NCBI GenBank assembly: GCA_959018755.1
Contig: CAUEMA010000010.1
Coordinates: 16,016 to 80,015 of the forward strand
Origin: an uncultured Collinsella sp.
GTDB lineage: Bacteria; Actinomycetota; Coriobacteriia; Coriobacteriales; Coriobacteriaceae
Length of the DNA stretch: 64,000 nucleotides
Reading direction: 5' to 3'
In this document: one piece after another, positions 28,395-39,734 of the stretch
Layout of the letters: every line of letters begins with the position of its first letter
Position numbering within the stretch: position 1 is the first letter of the stretch
Program-made: the position numbers and the translations under genes
The notes under the pieces: generated by a model
Databases searched by the model: none
What the model saw: the letters and a program-made list of their open reading frames with translations, nothing else
What the model was told of the DNA's origin: nothing

Positions 28395-29327
28395 CTAATT
28401 GACACGTTTTCCATTGTGACCGAAGGGCGTCTGGGCGTGAAGGGCAAACTTGGAGGGCGCATACCTTCCATCCATCATGCGCTCGATGAGGCCCTCGAGC
28501 TCGAGTGAGCCCAGGAGCTTGAGCACACCGACGGCATCGAGCGAGACGAGTGTGGCGATGTCTTCAACCTTGAGCGGCGAGGCGATGAGGGCATGCATCA
28601 CGGCCCGCTGTGTGGGGTCAAGATCTGCGATACCGGGCGCATCGGGACGCGAGTAGCGCAGGGTACCGTAGATTCGAGAGATGGCCATCTCGATGGACTC
28701 CTCGTCGATGATGCAGCAGGCCCCGTTGGCAATGAGGTAGTTGGTACCGCGCGACTCGGGTGACAAAATCGAACCCGGCACGGCAAGAAGCTCGCGCCCC
28801 AGGTCCATGGCGGCCTCCGCCGTCGAGAACGTGCCCGAAGGCATGCCAGCCTCCGACACGAAGAGCGCCTGCGAAAGCGCGGCAATCACCCGGTTACGCC
28901 GCGGGAAGGCAAACTTACGTGGCCCCATACCCCAAGGCGAGATGGACACGACCGCGCCGCCCGTATCGATCGTGCGCGCGATGAGCCCCGCACTCGAGCG
29001 CGGGTAGACCACGTCGGCGCCCGTACCCAACACCACGACGTGCCTGCCACCGGCGTTGACCGCGGCCCAACCCGAGGCCTGGTCGCAGCCGACCGCGCCG
29101 CCCGAGACCACCGTCACCCCCGCCTCGACCGCAACTTTCGCCGCCAGTTCTGCCACGGCCAGGCCGTACGGCGAGGCCTTGCGAGCGCCGATGATGGAGA
29201 GCGCCGGCGTCGAAAGCACCTCCGGGTCGCCACGCACGAACAGCGTCTGGGGAACATCAGAGAGCTCCAAAACGGCATCTGGATACAACGCGTCACCGGG
29301 ATGCAGCTCAAAAGTCTCCTCGGGCAT
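28395..29327 (-). CDS. dprA: DNA-protecting protein DprA
   Basis: DprA binds incoming single-stranded DNA during transformation and loads RecA. The 310-residue protein has the Rossmann-like core: SIIGARKASPYGLAVAE, VSGGAVGCDQASGWAAV, VVVLGTGADVVYPRS, FAFPRRNRVIAALS and VPGSILSPESRGTNYLIA. A C-terminal winged-helix-like domain ends the protein, and the N-terminal SAM domain of longer forms is missing. The frame extends to 29486, but GAAGGAGG before ATG 29327 sets the start, which overlaps the comM stop (TAATG). Confidence 0.95.
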   Translation of the reverse strand: MPEETFELHPGDALYPDAVLELSDVPQTLFVRGDPEVLSTPALSIIGARKASPYGLAVAELAAKVAVEAGVTVVSGGAVGCDQASGWAAVNAGGRHVVVLGTGADVVYPRSSAGLIARTIDTGGAVVSISPWGMGPRKFAFPRRNRVIAALSQALFVSEAGMPSGTFSTAEAAMDLGRELLAVPGSILSPESRGTNYLIANGACCIIDEESIEMAISRIYGTLRYSRPDAPGIADLDPTQRAVMHALIASPLKVEDIATLVSLDAVGVLKLLGSLELEGLIERMMDGRYAPSKFALHAQTPFGHNGKRVN

Positions 29328-30850
29328 TACTGATCCCTCCTTCCCTGGTACATCGCCGCCTCGAGCACGTGGTCTTGCGTCACCCGCTCGCTTTCGGCGA
29401 CATCGGCAATCGTGCGCGCGATGCGAATCAGGCGCACGATGCCGCGCCCCGTGAGATGAGTGCGTTTCGACAGGCCAAGTACGCATTTCTCGGCGGCCTC
29501 GTCGAGTGCAAAGGTCGACACGACGCCGTCAATGGACCGTGACTCATCGTGCTCGGCCTCGGCATCCGCATCATCCATACGGGACTCGCGCCAGGCACGA
29601 AAAGCCCGACCGCGGACAACGTAGTCGCGCAGCTCGGCCGATGACATGCCCTCGGCGCCCTCGATAATCACCTGCGGATCGGGGCGGGTCACATCGAGCA
29701 TCAGGTCGATACGGTCGGCCAAGGGACCGCGCAGCTTGGACCGGTAGCGCTCGACCATCGATGCCGAACAGCGACACGGAACCTCGCGATCGCCCAAAAA
29801 GCCGCAGGGACAGGGATTGCTCGCCGCAAGCAGCTGAAAGCGCGTGGGAAACGTGAAGGCACCGTCGACGCGTACGATCCTGACATAGCCGCGCTCGATA
29901 GGCTGACGAAGCGTCTGCAGCACACCGGTGGGAAACTCGGCAAGCTCGTCCAAAAAGAGCACGCCGCCATGGGCAAGGCTGATCTCGCCCGGATGCACCG
30001 GGCGCCCTCCGCCAATAAGGCCCGCTGTCGAAATGCTGTGATGGGGGCTTCGAAACGGCCGATGCCCCGCAAGCAGCCCATCGATGTTCTCACCCAAGAC
30101 CGAATGGATGCACAGCGCCTCTTGCTGGTCCTCAATGGAAAGCTCAGGCAATATACCCGTCATGCGGCGCGCAAGCATGGTCTTGCCCGAACCGGGCGAG
30201 CCGATCATGAGAAGGCCCAGCTCCCCTGCCGCCGCAAGCGCTATGCCGCGCTTGGCGACCTCCTGCCCCAACACATCGGCATAATCGAGCTCAGGCTCAA
30301 AGGTGGCCTCGAGCACTTCAGAATCCAGATAATGCCGAGCTGCCTCGCCCATACCGTGGGCAAGCTGCGACAGATGGTCGATAAAACCGCAGTCGACGCC
30401 CGCAAGCGGAACATGCTGGTCGGACCTACCGGCGATAAAAGACAGCCCCATATCGCGAGCCAGCAGCTGGAACGCCACCTCGCCCTTGACGGGAAGCACC
30501 GTGCCATCCAAGCCGAGCTCACCGGCAATGAGGCAGTGGTCGAGATTGTCGCGGGGAATCTGCCCGTCGGCTGCAAGCACCGCAATGGCTATCGGCAGGT
30601 CAAAACCACTACCGGTCTTTCGGATATCGCCCGGCGCCAGATTGACCGTAATGCCCGAGCGCGGGATCTCGAATCCGGCAGAGCGCATCGCGCAGCGAAT
30701 ACGTCCGCGCGACTCCATGACCTCCATGCTCGGGATGCCGAGCATCTGGATGCCCGGGATGCCGCCCGCAAGCGATACCTCGACCGTGACGGGAATCGCC
30801 TCGACGCCGCGGATACAGGCAGCGTGGACGGCAAAGGTCTCGAACGCCAT
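29327..30850 (-). CDS. comM: YifB/ComM family Mg-chelatase-like AAA+ ATPase
   Basis: ComM is a helicase that helps integrate transforming DNA by branch migration. The 507-residue protein has the N-terminal Lon-like domain (VEVSLAGGIPGIQMLGIP, SGITVNLAPGDIRKTGSGFDL split here), Walker A GSPGSGKT (217-224), Walker B GVLFLDELAEF and a C-terminal Mg-chelatase subdomain with ISTAGLIGGGRPVHPGEI and ASNPCPCGFLGD. The longest frame runs to 31141 but only overlaps yraN; the ATG at 30850 overlaps the yraN TGA. Precedes dprA, so two competence genes are coupled. Confidence 0.94.
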   Translation of the reverse strand: MAFETFAVHAACIRGVEAIPVTVEVSLAGGIPGIQMLGIPSMEVMESRGRIRCAMRSAGFEIPRSGITVNLAPGDIRKTGSGFDLPIAIAVLAADGQIPRDNLDHCLIAGELGLDGTVLPVKGEVAFQLLARDMGLSFIAGRSDQHVPLAGVDCGFIDHLSQLAHGMGEAARHYLDSEVLEATFEPELDYADVLGQEVAKRGIALAAAGELGLLMIGSPGSGKTMLARRMTGILPELSIEDQQEALCIHSVLGENIDGLLAGHRPFRSPHHSISTAGLIGGGRPVHPGEISLAHGGVLFLDELAEFPTGVLQTLRQPIERGYVRIVRVDGAFTFPTRFQLLAASNPCPCGFLGDREVPCRCSASMVERYRSKLRGPLADRIDLMLDVTRPDPQVIIEGAEGMSSAELRDYVVRGRAFRAWRESRMDDADAEAEHDESRSIDGVVSTFALDEAAEKCVLGLSKRTHLTGRGIVRLIRIARTIADVAESERVTQDHVLEAAMYQGRRDQ

Positions 30851-31335
30851 CACGACACCTGCCAATCGAACGCATTGTACTGGTGCTCGATCTCGGCGAT
30901 ATGCCCGCCGCGAATGGTGACGCCCACGGCATCGAAGCGGATCGCCTTGAGCGGATAATGCTCCATGAGATAACAACTCGCGATGCGACGATAGCGCCGC
31001 TGCTTTTGGGCGTTCACCGCTTCCTCGGGAAACACCCGCGTGTCGCAATCCAGCGAAACACGCCTGGTCTTGACCTCGGCCATCACCACCACATCGTCGA
31101 GCTCGTCGAGCAGAACGAGGTCGGCCTCGCCCTCCGAGCATCGATAGCCTTGTTCCAGCAATGCATAGCCGCGCTCGTTAAAGTAATCGATTGCGATAAG
31201 CTCGCCCAGCATACCGAGCTCGCGAGGGCTGAGCCCCTTGATAAACTCAGGCGTGATCGACCCACAATCGAGCTCCCCTTCTTCCCAACGCTCCTTGAGC
31301 TGCTGCGTCTTGCTCATTTTGGCTGCGGCACACAT
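30850..31335 (-). CDS. yraN: UPF0102 (YraN) family endonuclease-like protein
   Basis: YraN proteins have a restriction-endonuclease/Holliday-junction resolvase-like fold of unproven role, and often neighbour comM and dprA. This 161-residue protein shows the catalytic pattern E-x(n)-D-x(n)-EVK in EGEADLVLLDELDDVVVMAE followed by VKTRR, with LGELIAIDYFNERGY upstream. An N-terminal 50-residue charged segment precedes the usual domain. AAAGGAG before ATG 31335 decides the start, though the frame is open to 31467. First gene of yraN-comM-dprA-trmFO-xerC. Confidence 0.9.
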   Translation of the reverse strand: MCAAAKMSKTQQLKERWEEGELDCGSITPEFIKGLSPRELGMLGELIAIDYFNERGYALLEQGYRCSEGEADLVLLDELDDVVVMAEVKTRRVSLDCDTRVFPEEAVNAQKQRRYRRIASCYLMEHYPLKAIRFDAVGVTIRGGHIAEIEHQYNAFDWQVS

Positions 31336-31440
31336 GGGGTCTCCTTTCCCACTCCCTGCATTGCCTCGATAATGAGGGCAGGTTTCATGCGGGTAAGTAC
31401 CGGAAGCAAACCAAAAACCAACCAAATGCCGACAAATGAG

Positions 31441-31474
31441 GGGCCGCGTGCAACAATAGCGTTGCACGCGGCCC
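31441..31474 (-). terminator. Perfect palindrome after rnhB, probable terminator
   Basis: GGGCCGCGTGCAAC and GTTGCACGCGGCCC form a perfect 14-bp stem around a 6-base loop. It lies 50 bases after the rnhB stop. The tail on the minus strand (CTCATTTGTC) is only weakly T-rich. Confidence 0.6.
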
Positions 31475-31523
31475 CTACCAGCAGGTTTATGGAACCCTTA
31501 AGGTCCCAGTCTCCACAATTGGC

Positions 31524-32312
31524 CTAAAAAAGGCGCTCAGTCTGCAGAAAGTTTCCGCAAAAGCTCACACGATGCAGCGGAGAAAGACCATGTTTGCGAA
31601 TGGCCTCGATGTGCTCGGGACTCGCATAGCCTTTCGATTCGGCCAAATGGTACTCGGGATACTCAGCATCGTACTCGACCATCATCTCGTCACGCGTGAC
31701 CTTTGCCATGATGGATGCCGCGGCGATACAGGCGATCTTGGCATCGCCCTTGACCACGTCGCGCTCATGGGGCACGGCGCCCAGGGGGTTACCGTCCATA
31801 AGCACGCAATCGGGCTCAAGCCCCGTATCTGCCACCGCACCCGCGACAGCGGCTCGAATGGCGCGGGCCATGCCCATCTCATCGATATCCGCAGGAGCGA
31901 TATGGCAAAAGCCGATAGCAGTCGCCACCTCGGCAATCTTCACTGAGAGCAGCTCGCGGCGCGCCGGCGTGAGCTTTTTGGAATCGTTGATGCCCCAGAT
32001 GCGCGGCTCCATCGGAAGACACACGGCACACACGGTCAAGGGACCCGCTACCGAGCCACGGCCCACCTCGTCGACGCCCACGACCACGCCATCACCGCCG
32101 AGCTCATGCATAAGCTCGTACATGCCGTTGACGCGCTCGCGTTCGGAAAGTTCCTTGGCATGGCGCTTAAGGGCACGTTCGCAAGCCTTGATCACCTGCT
32201 GGCGCGGATCCTCGCGATAATGCTCCACGAGGGCGGGAATCTCCTCGAACGTGGCGCTCGCCAGCTCGCCGGCAACCTGCGATGCCGAAACCGAGCTCGT
32301 CATATTGGCCAT
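31524..32312 (-). CDS. rnhB: Ribonuclease HII
   Basis: RNase HII removes ribonucleotides from DNA. The 262-residue protein has the catalytic VVGVDEVGRGSVAGPL (about 76-91) with Asp and Glu, INDSKKLTPARR, VLMDGNP and KGDAKIACIAAASIMAKV. About 70 residues precede the catalytic domain, more than in the minimal form; such extensions are known in the family. The start at 32312 follows AAGGAGG by seven bases and replaces a TTG-initiated frame at 32330. It has no close partner; rplS upstream ends at its own terminator. Confidence 0.94.
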   Translation of the reverse strand: MANMTSSVSASQVAGELASATFEEIPALVEHYREDPRQQVIKACERALKRHAKELSERERVNGMYELMHELGGDGVVVGVDEVGRGSVAGPLTVCAVCLPMEPRIWGINDSKKLTPARRELLSVKIAEVATAIGFCHIAPADIDEMGMARAIRAAVAGAVADTGLEPDCVLMDGNPLGAVPHERDVVKGDAKIACIAAASIMAKVTRDEMMVEYDAEYPEYHLAESKGYASPEHIEAIRKHGLSPLHRVSFCGNFLQTERLF

Positions 32313-32341
32313 ACCAGGCCCTCCTTGCATGCAAATCAGAT

Positions 32342-32371
32342 AAAAAGAAGGGCCACCCGAAGGTGACCCTT
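32342..32371 (-). terminator. Rho-independent terminator of rplS
   Basis: AAGGGTCACC, loop TTCG, GGTGGCCCTT, then CTTTTT on the minus strand. The UUCG tetraloop adds stability, and one G-U pair forms only in minus-strand RNA. Confidence 0.92.
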
Positions 32372-32405
32372 GTGTCCAAACGAATGGACAGACGCTGCGA
32401 TCTTC

Positions 32406-32747
32406 TTAGCGCTTCTCGGGGATGCGAGCAGCCTTGCCCACCTTGTCGCGGAGGTAGTACAGCTTGGCGCGACGGACGCGACCATGACGAACGACCTCGA
32501 GCTTGGCGATCTTGGGGCTGTGAAGCGGGAAGGTGCGCTCAACACCGACACCGAAGGAAATCTTGCGGACGGTGAAGGTCTCGCGGGCACCGGCGCCGGC
32601 CATGCGGATGACGTCGCCCTGGAAGACCTGGATGCGCTCGCGGTCGCCTTCCTTAATGCGGTAGTGAACCTTGACGTTGTCGGCGACGCGAACCTGAGGA
32701 ATGTCCTCGCGGATCTGCTGACGCTCGATTGCGCGGATGTAATCCAT
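32406..32747 (-). CDS. rplS: Ribosomal protein L19
   Basis: L19 (113 residues) sits at the interface of the ribosomal subunits. Family blocks [46 protein letters not shown] and [14 protein letters not shown] are present. A TTG start at 32753 is possible, but AAGGA seven bases before ATG 32747 is better. It is separated from the usual trmD operon, which lies at 42.8-45.3 kb here, so it has its own promoter and terminator. Confidence 0.96.
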   Translation of the reverse strand: MDYIRAIERQQIREDIPQVRVADNVKVHYRIKEGDRERIQVFQGDVIRMAGAGARETFTVRKISFGVGVERTFPLHSPKIAKLEVVRHGRVRRAKLYYLRDKVGKAARIPEKR

Positions 32748-32771
32748 GTGCAATTCCTTACTCTTCTAGAG

Positions 32772-32795
32772 GTGCCGTACCACCTTGGCCGGCAC
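32772..32795 (-). promoter_or_regulatory. Hairpin in rplS leader
   Basis: GTGCCG and CGGCAC enclose a 12-base loop between the promoter and the Shine-Dalgarno. L19 leaders with regulatory hairpins are known in other phyla; whether this one binds L19 is unknown. Confidence 0.35.
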
Positions 32796-32816
32796 GTAGT
32801 TGAACAAACGTATTCG

Positions 32817-32844
32817 AGTATACACGCCACGACCTTGGCTGCAA
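32817..32844 (-). promoter_or_regulatory. Promoter of rplS
   Basis: TTGCAG (32844-32839), 16-bp spacer, TATACT (32822-32817) on the minus strand. The leader is about 65 nt. Confidence 0.6.
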
Positions 32845-32895
32845 GAACTATTTTGCCCGTGCGCAAAAAGACAAAAACACGCACTCTTTCTGCAC

Positions 32896-34968
32896 TTATG
32901 CGCCGTCCGCAGCATCAGTCGTCGGCGTCGTCACGGTCGTTCCGGGCGCGATATAGCCGTATTCGAGCAGCACCGAAAGCGCATGCTGCTTCCAGGTGGC
33001 AAGCTCGTCGTCATTATAGTTGTCATGGACCCATTGACTCATCGCATCTTCGGCGTCTTGGGGCACCAGGTCCTGGCTGTCCGCCATCAGGTACAGGATG
33101 CCCAAGATGTCGAAGTCCTGCTTGGTCATCTCTTCCTTGTTTGATGCGCTGATGAGGCCGTGATCGATGCCGTAGCGGCAGATATCGGTCAAAACGGTAA
33201 CGAGGCCTGTAGGAATCGGCGAGGCATCCTTCGCGGCAGCGGGCGCGGTGTCGTCAGTCAATGCAGCGGCATCGTCGCTCGCCGGAGCAGACTCGGCCGC
33301 GTTCGCATCGGAAGCGGCCTGCTCTCCCTGGGCAGGAGCCGTGCTATCCGTCGTTGTCGAAGAATCCCCTGCGGATGCGGCAGCCGTAACGCTCGCCGGT
33401 GTCTCCACGACGGTCGTCATCGGGTCAACGGGCGCGGGGTCGGCGACAACTTCGGCCCAATCGGAATAAACGCCGTCAATAAAGGCGCGAACATGGAAGG
33501 TGCCCGGTTGCGAGATGGTCATCGTGCCGTCTGCCGCGACCGAAATGCCCTTGCTCTCGAGCTCCTGGGCCTCCCAGCTGCAGACTCTATCGACTTCCTT
33601 GCCCGTCGTGTCATAGACCGTAGCCGTCAGGCCTTCGATGCCGTTGAGATTTTCCTCGACGCCGACGACGGTCCGTGCCGAGCCCTCGAGTTTGATGCTG
33701 CCGTTAAACGGCTCGGGCGCCACGTCACTTACCTTATATTTATAGGCCGCGGCGTCGATCTCGTCATTGGTCGAGACATGCCCATTCACGTCCACATAGG
33801 TGTCCTCGGGGATAAAGTACTTTACGTAGGCGGTGCCGGCCTTTTTACCCACCACGACCTGCTCGTGGGTGACAGGGTCGGTCTGGATCTCGATTACGTC
33901 GGACTTGCATTCCTTGCCCTTTTTATCGACCACGCGCCAGTCGCCCGACGACTTCACAAAGCCGTAGTAATCAACATCGTCCTCGTCCCTTGCACGCACG
34001 CGATAGGAAGAGATGGGGTCTTCGTCTCCAACCGTAAGCCTTCGGGTCTTATCGGTCTGCAGCGACACGAGAATCTTGGAGATGGGCTTAACGGGCTGCG
34101 GCGTGCCCAACTGCGTATCGACCGTCACCGACTCAAACGACAGATTGGAACCCGTAATGGACATGGGATAGGTCGCGGCCATGTCATTGAGCACGTTGCA
34201 CGTGCGCGGGGCGCCGCCGTTGCGCGAGGGCACCTCGCGATCGGCCAGGACCGAATTCCAATCGATGGCGCGCACCATGTGGTTGTTGGTGCGATACGAC
34301 CAGCTCGTCACGTTTCCGGCGGTGGTATCGTACCCGTCGTCGCCACGATGGGCGATTGAGCGCAGGAACAGGTTCTGCACGGCATCGGTCGACTGATCGC
34401 CAAAGGTGGTGTAGAACGAGCGCTGGTCATAACCGGCGGTATGGAACTCCTGCACGGCGGCGTTGTCGTCGTAGCACTCGCCGTTCATGTTAAAGATGAT
34501 CACGTCGAACGTCACGCCCACCGGCTGGTCATAGTCCTCAGACAGCGTCGTGGTAGAACTCGTTTGCTTGCTATTGACCTGCGTGTGCGCCGGGATCGTC
34601 ATATTGACGGTGACCGACTGATTGTCCGTTGTGGTGATCGACTGTTCCTCGGTCTTGCTCGCCTCCCACAACTGGGACATCGTGGTTTCGGCCGAAAACG
34701 ACGTCTCGATCTCCTCGCTCGCTGTTGCGGGCACGCCCAGCGACTCCTTGAGGCTCACCGATGCGCCCCACGAGCCACCTTTGGAATACGATACGGATTC
34801 AGAAGTGCTCGTGCCGACCGTCTCCTCGGTACCGCGGGCGAGCGTGATGCTCCGCGAGGCGTCCTCATAGCCGACGTTAAGAGCCGAGGTAACGAGCTCC
34901 TGCTCAGTCTTAGAATCGACAAAGGAATAGCCCGGCGCGTCCTCGGGCGCACAGTTAAGCTTGTTCAC
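32896..34968 (-). CDS. Aerolysin/ETX-MTX2-like beta-pore-forming protein, downstream part
   Basis: The first 160 residues look like an aerolysin-type pore-forming module: a long Ser/Thr-rich run of alternating polar and hydrophobic residues (about 38-120), then NQSVTVNMTIPAHTQVNSK (about 116-134), the IPxHT-type strand typical of ETX/MTX2 proteins, and PVGVTFDVIIFN. Two Ig-like segments (about 295-410 and 420-510) follow, then an Ala/Ser/Asp-rich linker (about 515-583) and a helical C-terminus of about 100 residues. There is no signal peptide. The GTG start overlaps the upstream stop (GTGA), so the two may be one split secreted protein. Assignment rests on pattern recognition by eye. No homologue was searched. 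Confidence 0.7.
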   Translation of the reverse strand: MNKLNCAPEDAPGYSFVDSKTEQELVTSALNVGYEDASRSITLARGTEETVGTSTSESVSYSKGGSWGASVSLKESLGVPATASEEIETSFSAETTMSQLWEASKTEEQSITTTDNQSVTVNMTIPAHTQVNSKQTSSTTTLSEDYDQPVGVTFDVIIFNMNGECYDDNAAVQEFHTAGYDQRSFYTTFGDQSTDAVQNLFLRSIAHRGDDGYDTTAGNVTSWSYRTNNHMVRAIDWNSVLADREVPSRNGGAPRTCNVLNDMAATYPMSITGSNLSFESVTVDTQLGTPQPVKPISKILVSLQTDKTRRLTVGDEDPISSYRVRARDEDDVDYYGFVKSSGDWRVVDKKGKECKSDVIEIQTDPVTHEQVVVGKKAGTAYVKYFIPEDTYVDVNGHVSTNDEIDAAAYKYKVSDVAPEPFNGSIKLEGSARTVVGVEENLNGIEGLTATVYDTTGKEVDRVCSWEAQELESKGISVAADGTMTISQPGTFHVRAFIDGVYSDWAEVVADPAPVDPMTTVVETPASVTAAASAGDSSTTTDSTAPAQGEQAASDANAAESAPASDDAAALTDDTAPAAAKDASPIPTGLVTVLTDICRYGIDHGLISASNKEEMTKQDFDILGILYLMADSQDLVPQDAEDAMSQWVHDNYNDDELATWKQHALSVLLEYGYIAPGTTVTTPTTDAADGA

Positions 34969-35705
34969 GCTTTGAGCTGCTGAACTCTAAAGTTATAGAA
35001 CGCGATGCCAAAGCCATTGAAATCGTACTGGTAGGTGCCGCCGAGCTTGTCCACACACGCGATGGTGGCATAAATGACGTCCTGCTCAGTCGTGTCTTTC
35101 GACAGTCCGTCGAGCGGCACGTATTTACGGAAATCGGAGCCCTCCAGCTTGTGACCGATACAGCCGGCGATATCGTCGGTCAAGCGCTCGTAGACCGCAT
35201 TGAGGCTTTTTGCAGATGTCAGACCACTCTGCTTCGATTTGTCGGCACCATCGGAATGCTCACCGTTGCCGCCCGAAAGCGCATCATACAGATAGATATA
35301 GTGACCCTTACCGAAGTCCTTCTCAAAGCCCTTGCCGGCGTGGTCCCAGTACAAAAAGTCCCCGGAGTCGTCGCCTCCACCATAGCCAAGGATGTTATAG
35401 GCTAGCGATGCCCAGTTGGGCAGCACCTTTTTGACGGCGGCCGTGTAGAACGAGACGTTGTCGTACATCGAGGTACGGCCCTCGAGCTTGCCGTCATCGA
35501 TATCTACAAACGTGCAGTCGCGATCGTTGACCGTAATGGTGAGCGGGTTGACCACGTCGCCATAGAGCTCGTCGCGCGAATCATCCTGAAGGGCAAAACC
35601 GGCTGTCGGCATCCCGCAAAGCGCTGTGACCGCAACGACCACCCAGCACAGGGTCATCTGTGCTCCCCGACGCGCTCGTTGCAAATACCTGGTGAGGTTT
35701 TTCAT
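34965..35705 (-). CDS. Secreted protein, probable upstream part of the pore-forming protein
   Basis: This 246-residue protein has an N-terminal signal peptide (charged start, hydrophobic core about 17-34, likely cut after AGFA at 38). The rest resembles no family I can name; it ends with a strand-like NGFGIAFYNFRVQQL, the kind of segment found at the domain boundary of ETX/MTX2-like toxins. The next gene begins where this one ends, in the -1 frame with a 4-base overlap, and supplies the Ser/Thr-rich pore region without its own signal. GGAGG six bases before ATG 35705 sets the start, against 35729. It lies alone after the ppdK terminator. No lipobox is present. Confidence 0.75.
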   Translation of the reverse strand: MKNLTRYLQRARRGAQMTLCWVVVAVTALCGMPTAGFALQDDSRDELYGDVVNPLTITVNDRDCTFVDIDDGKLEGRTSMYDNVSFYTAAVKKVLPNWASLAYNILGYGGGDDSGDFLYWDHAGKGFEKDFGKGHYIYLYDALSGGNGEHSDGADKSKQSGLTSAKSLNAVYERLTDDIAGCIGHKLEGSDFRKYVPLDGLSKDTTEQDVIYATIACVDKLGGTYQYDFNGFGIAFYNFRVQQLKA

Positions 35706-35745
35706 CGCAGTCCTCCCGTCAGTTGACAATGTATTGAATCAACGT

Positions 35746-35780
35746 AAAACGCCGCCGCGTCCACAGGGGCCGCGACGGCG
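35746..35780 (-). terminator. Rho-independent terminator of ppdK
   Basis: CGCCGTCGCG and CGCGGCGGCG (10 bp, one G-U pair in minus-strand RNA) with an 11-base loop, followed by TTTT. It separates ppdK from the pore-forming-protein genes, so the latter need their own promoter in 35706-35745; none is obvious. Confidence 0.8.
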
Positions 35781-35820
35781 CGAAGGGAGGCGAAAAAGGC
35801 GCAAATGGAACGCGACTCGG

Positions 35821-38571
<2,751 letters not shown>

Positions 38572-38791
38572 GATACTTCCCCTTCCACGCGCTCTCGCGC
38601 GCGACCGCGGTGACGAATCGACCCGCCGGATGCGGGCCGTGAGGGAACTATACGGCGGGATTTGAACGGGCTTGAGCAGAGGATACGCGGTTTGGTAAAC
38701 GTGCTAAAACTAGCGGTAAACGGTAGGTAAAGGTGGTTACCTTATGAAGATACCACTACAGTGTAATTGCAGGTCAGAAGCGGTAGAAACT

Positions 38792-38807
38792 GCTAAAACG
38801 CTTTAGC
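38792..38807. promoter_or_regulatory. Candidate operator upstream of ppdK
   Basis: GCTAAAACGCTTTAGC is a palindrome with arms GCTAAA/TTTAGC around ACGC. CTAAAACGCTT also occurs upstream of adhE (12043-12033, minus strand). It lies 220 bases before ppdK, beyond a possible promoter (CTGACC, 18-bp spacer, TATCTT preceded by TGG, ending near 38744). The 264 bases between ppsR and ppdK also hold several GGTAAA-type short repeats. Confidence 0.5.
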
Positions 38808-38836
38808 AAATAGCTGTAACGAAAGTCCCGAATTAG

Positions 38837-39700
38837 CTACTCTCGTTGAGCACGGCGGGCTCTTGCCTCTTGAATCTCCTCGAGGTGAGCGATGATTTCG
38901 GAAGCACTCTCCTCGATCGCCTTGCCGTCGGTGCGCACCACAAAGCAACCCAGACGTTTCATGAGGGCACGAGCCTCCTCGAGCTCGCCGCGCACGCTCT
39001 CGGGCTCGGCATAGGAACCGGCGACGGCGCGGGCATAGTCGTCGCCCAGGCGGCTATCGCGAATCTCGGAAATCACATCGACGGTCGAAATCAGACCGAA
39101 CAACCGCAACGGATCGACCTCGTAAATCGACTTGGGCGGCTCCATACCGTGCGCCAACGGAACGTTGGCGACCTTGTAGCCCTGATAGGCCAAATACATC
39201 GACAGCGGCGTCTTGGACGTGCGGGATACACCCAGCAGCACGATATCGGCATCCGACAGATCATCGCAGCCGCGCCCGTCATCGTGCTCAACGAAATACT
39301 CCATAGCCTCGATACGATGGAAATAGCGATCGTCGGTCTTGTGAATCACACCCGCAACGCCCTTGGGAGGCACACCGATGAGCGACGACAGCACGGCAAG
39401 CGTCGGGCCGATCAGGTCGACCGAGCGAATGTGCAGCATGCCCAAGTAGTCGAGCACGCGAGCACGAAGCGCCGGATCGACGATGGTATGGAACACGGCG
39501 ATATCGCGATGGTCGGCATCGACTCGCGGGCCCACAAACGACTTGACCTGCTCCACCGAGGTCACCTTAGACAGACGTAAAACACGAAAAGCCCCTTCAT
39601 CAAATTGCCCGGAGGCCGCAAGCACCACCTCACAAGCGGTATCACCGAGCGAGTCGGAGATAACGATAACGGTGGGACGAGCGGTGACCGGGCAATCCAT
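38837..39700 (-). CDS. ppsR: PPDK regulatory protein (bifunctional kinase/pyrophosphorylase, DUF299)
   Basis: This protein inactivates PPDK by ADP-dependent phosphorylation of the active-site Thr and reactivates it with phosphate, releasing PPi. The 287-residue sequence opens with VIVISDSLGDTACEV and has the P-loop GVSRTSKTPLSMYLA (about 157-171), with NVPLA, HKTDDRYFHRIEAMEYFVEHDDG and GLI-T shared by DUF299. AAAAGGAG precedes the ATG. Upstream of ppdK, a common pairing, which selects PPDK rather than PEP synthase as the target. It follows glyS after 34 bases. Confidence 0.92.
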   Translation of the reverse strand: MDCPVTARPTVIVISDSLGDTACEVVLAASGQFDEGAFRVLRLSKVTSVEQVKSFVGPRVDADHRDIAVFHTIVDPALRARVLDYLGMLHIRSVDLIGPTLAVLSSLIGVPPKGVAGVIHKTDDRYFHRIEAMEYFVEHDDGRGCDDLSDADIVLLGVSRTSKTPLSMYLAYQGYKVANVPLAHGMEPPKSIYEVDPLRLFGLISTVDVISEIRDSRLGDDYARAVAGSYAEPESVRGELEEARALMKRLGCFVVRTDGKAIEESASEIIAHLEEIQEARARRAQRE

Positions 39701-39734
39701 GCGGGGCTCCTTTTGCGCTTATGCGCAGGCTAGC

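Noticed and set aside
30851..31141. N-terminal extension of comM
   Set aside because: Only overlaps yraN in another frame; no family sequence and no Shine-Dalgarno.
34965..35705. Lipoprotein signal in the secreted protein
   Set aside because: The Cys in VTALCGMP has Leu at -1 and so does not fit a lipobox; an ordinary signal peptide with a later AGFA cut is better.
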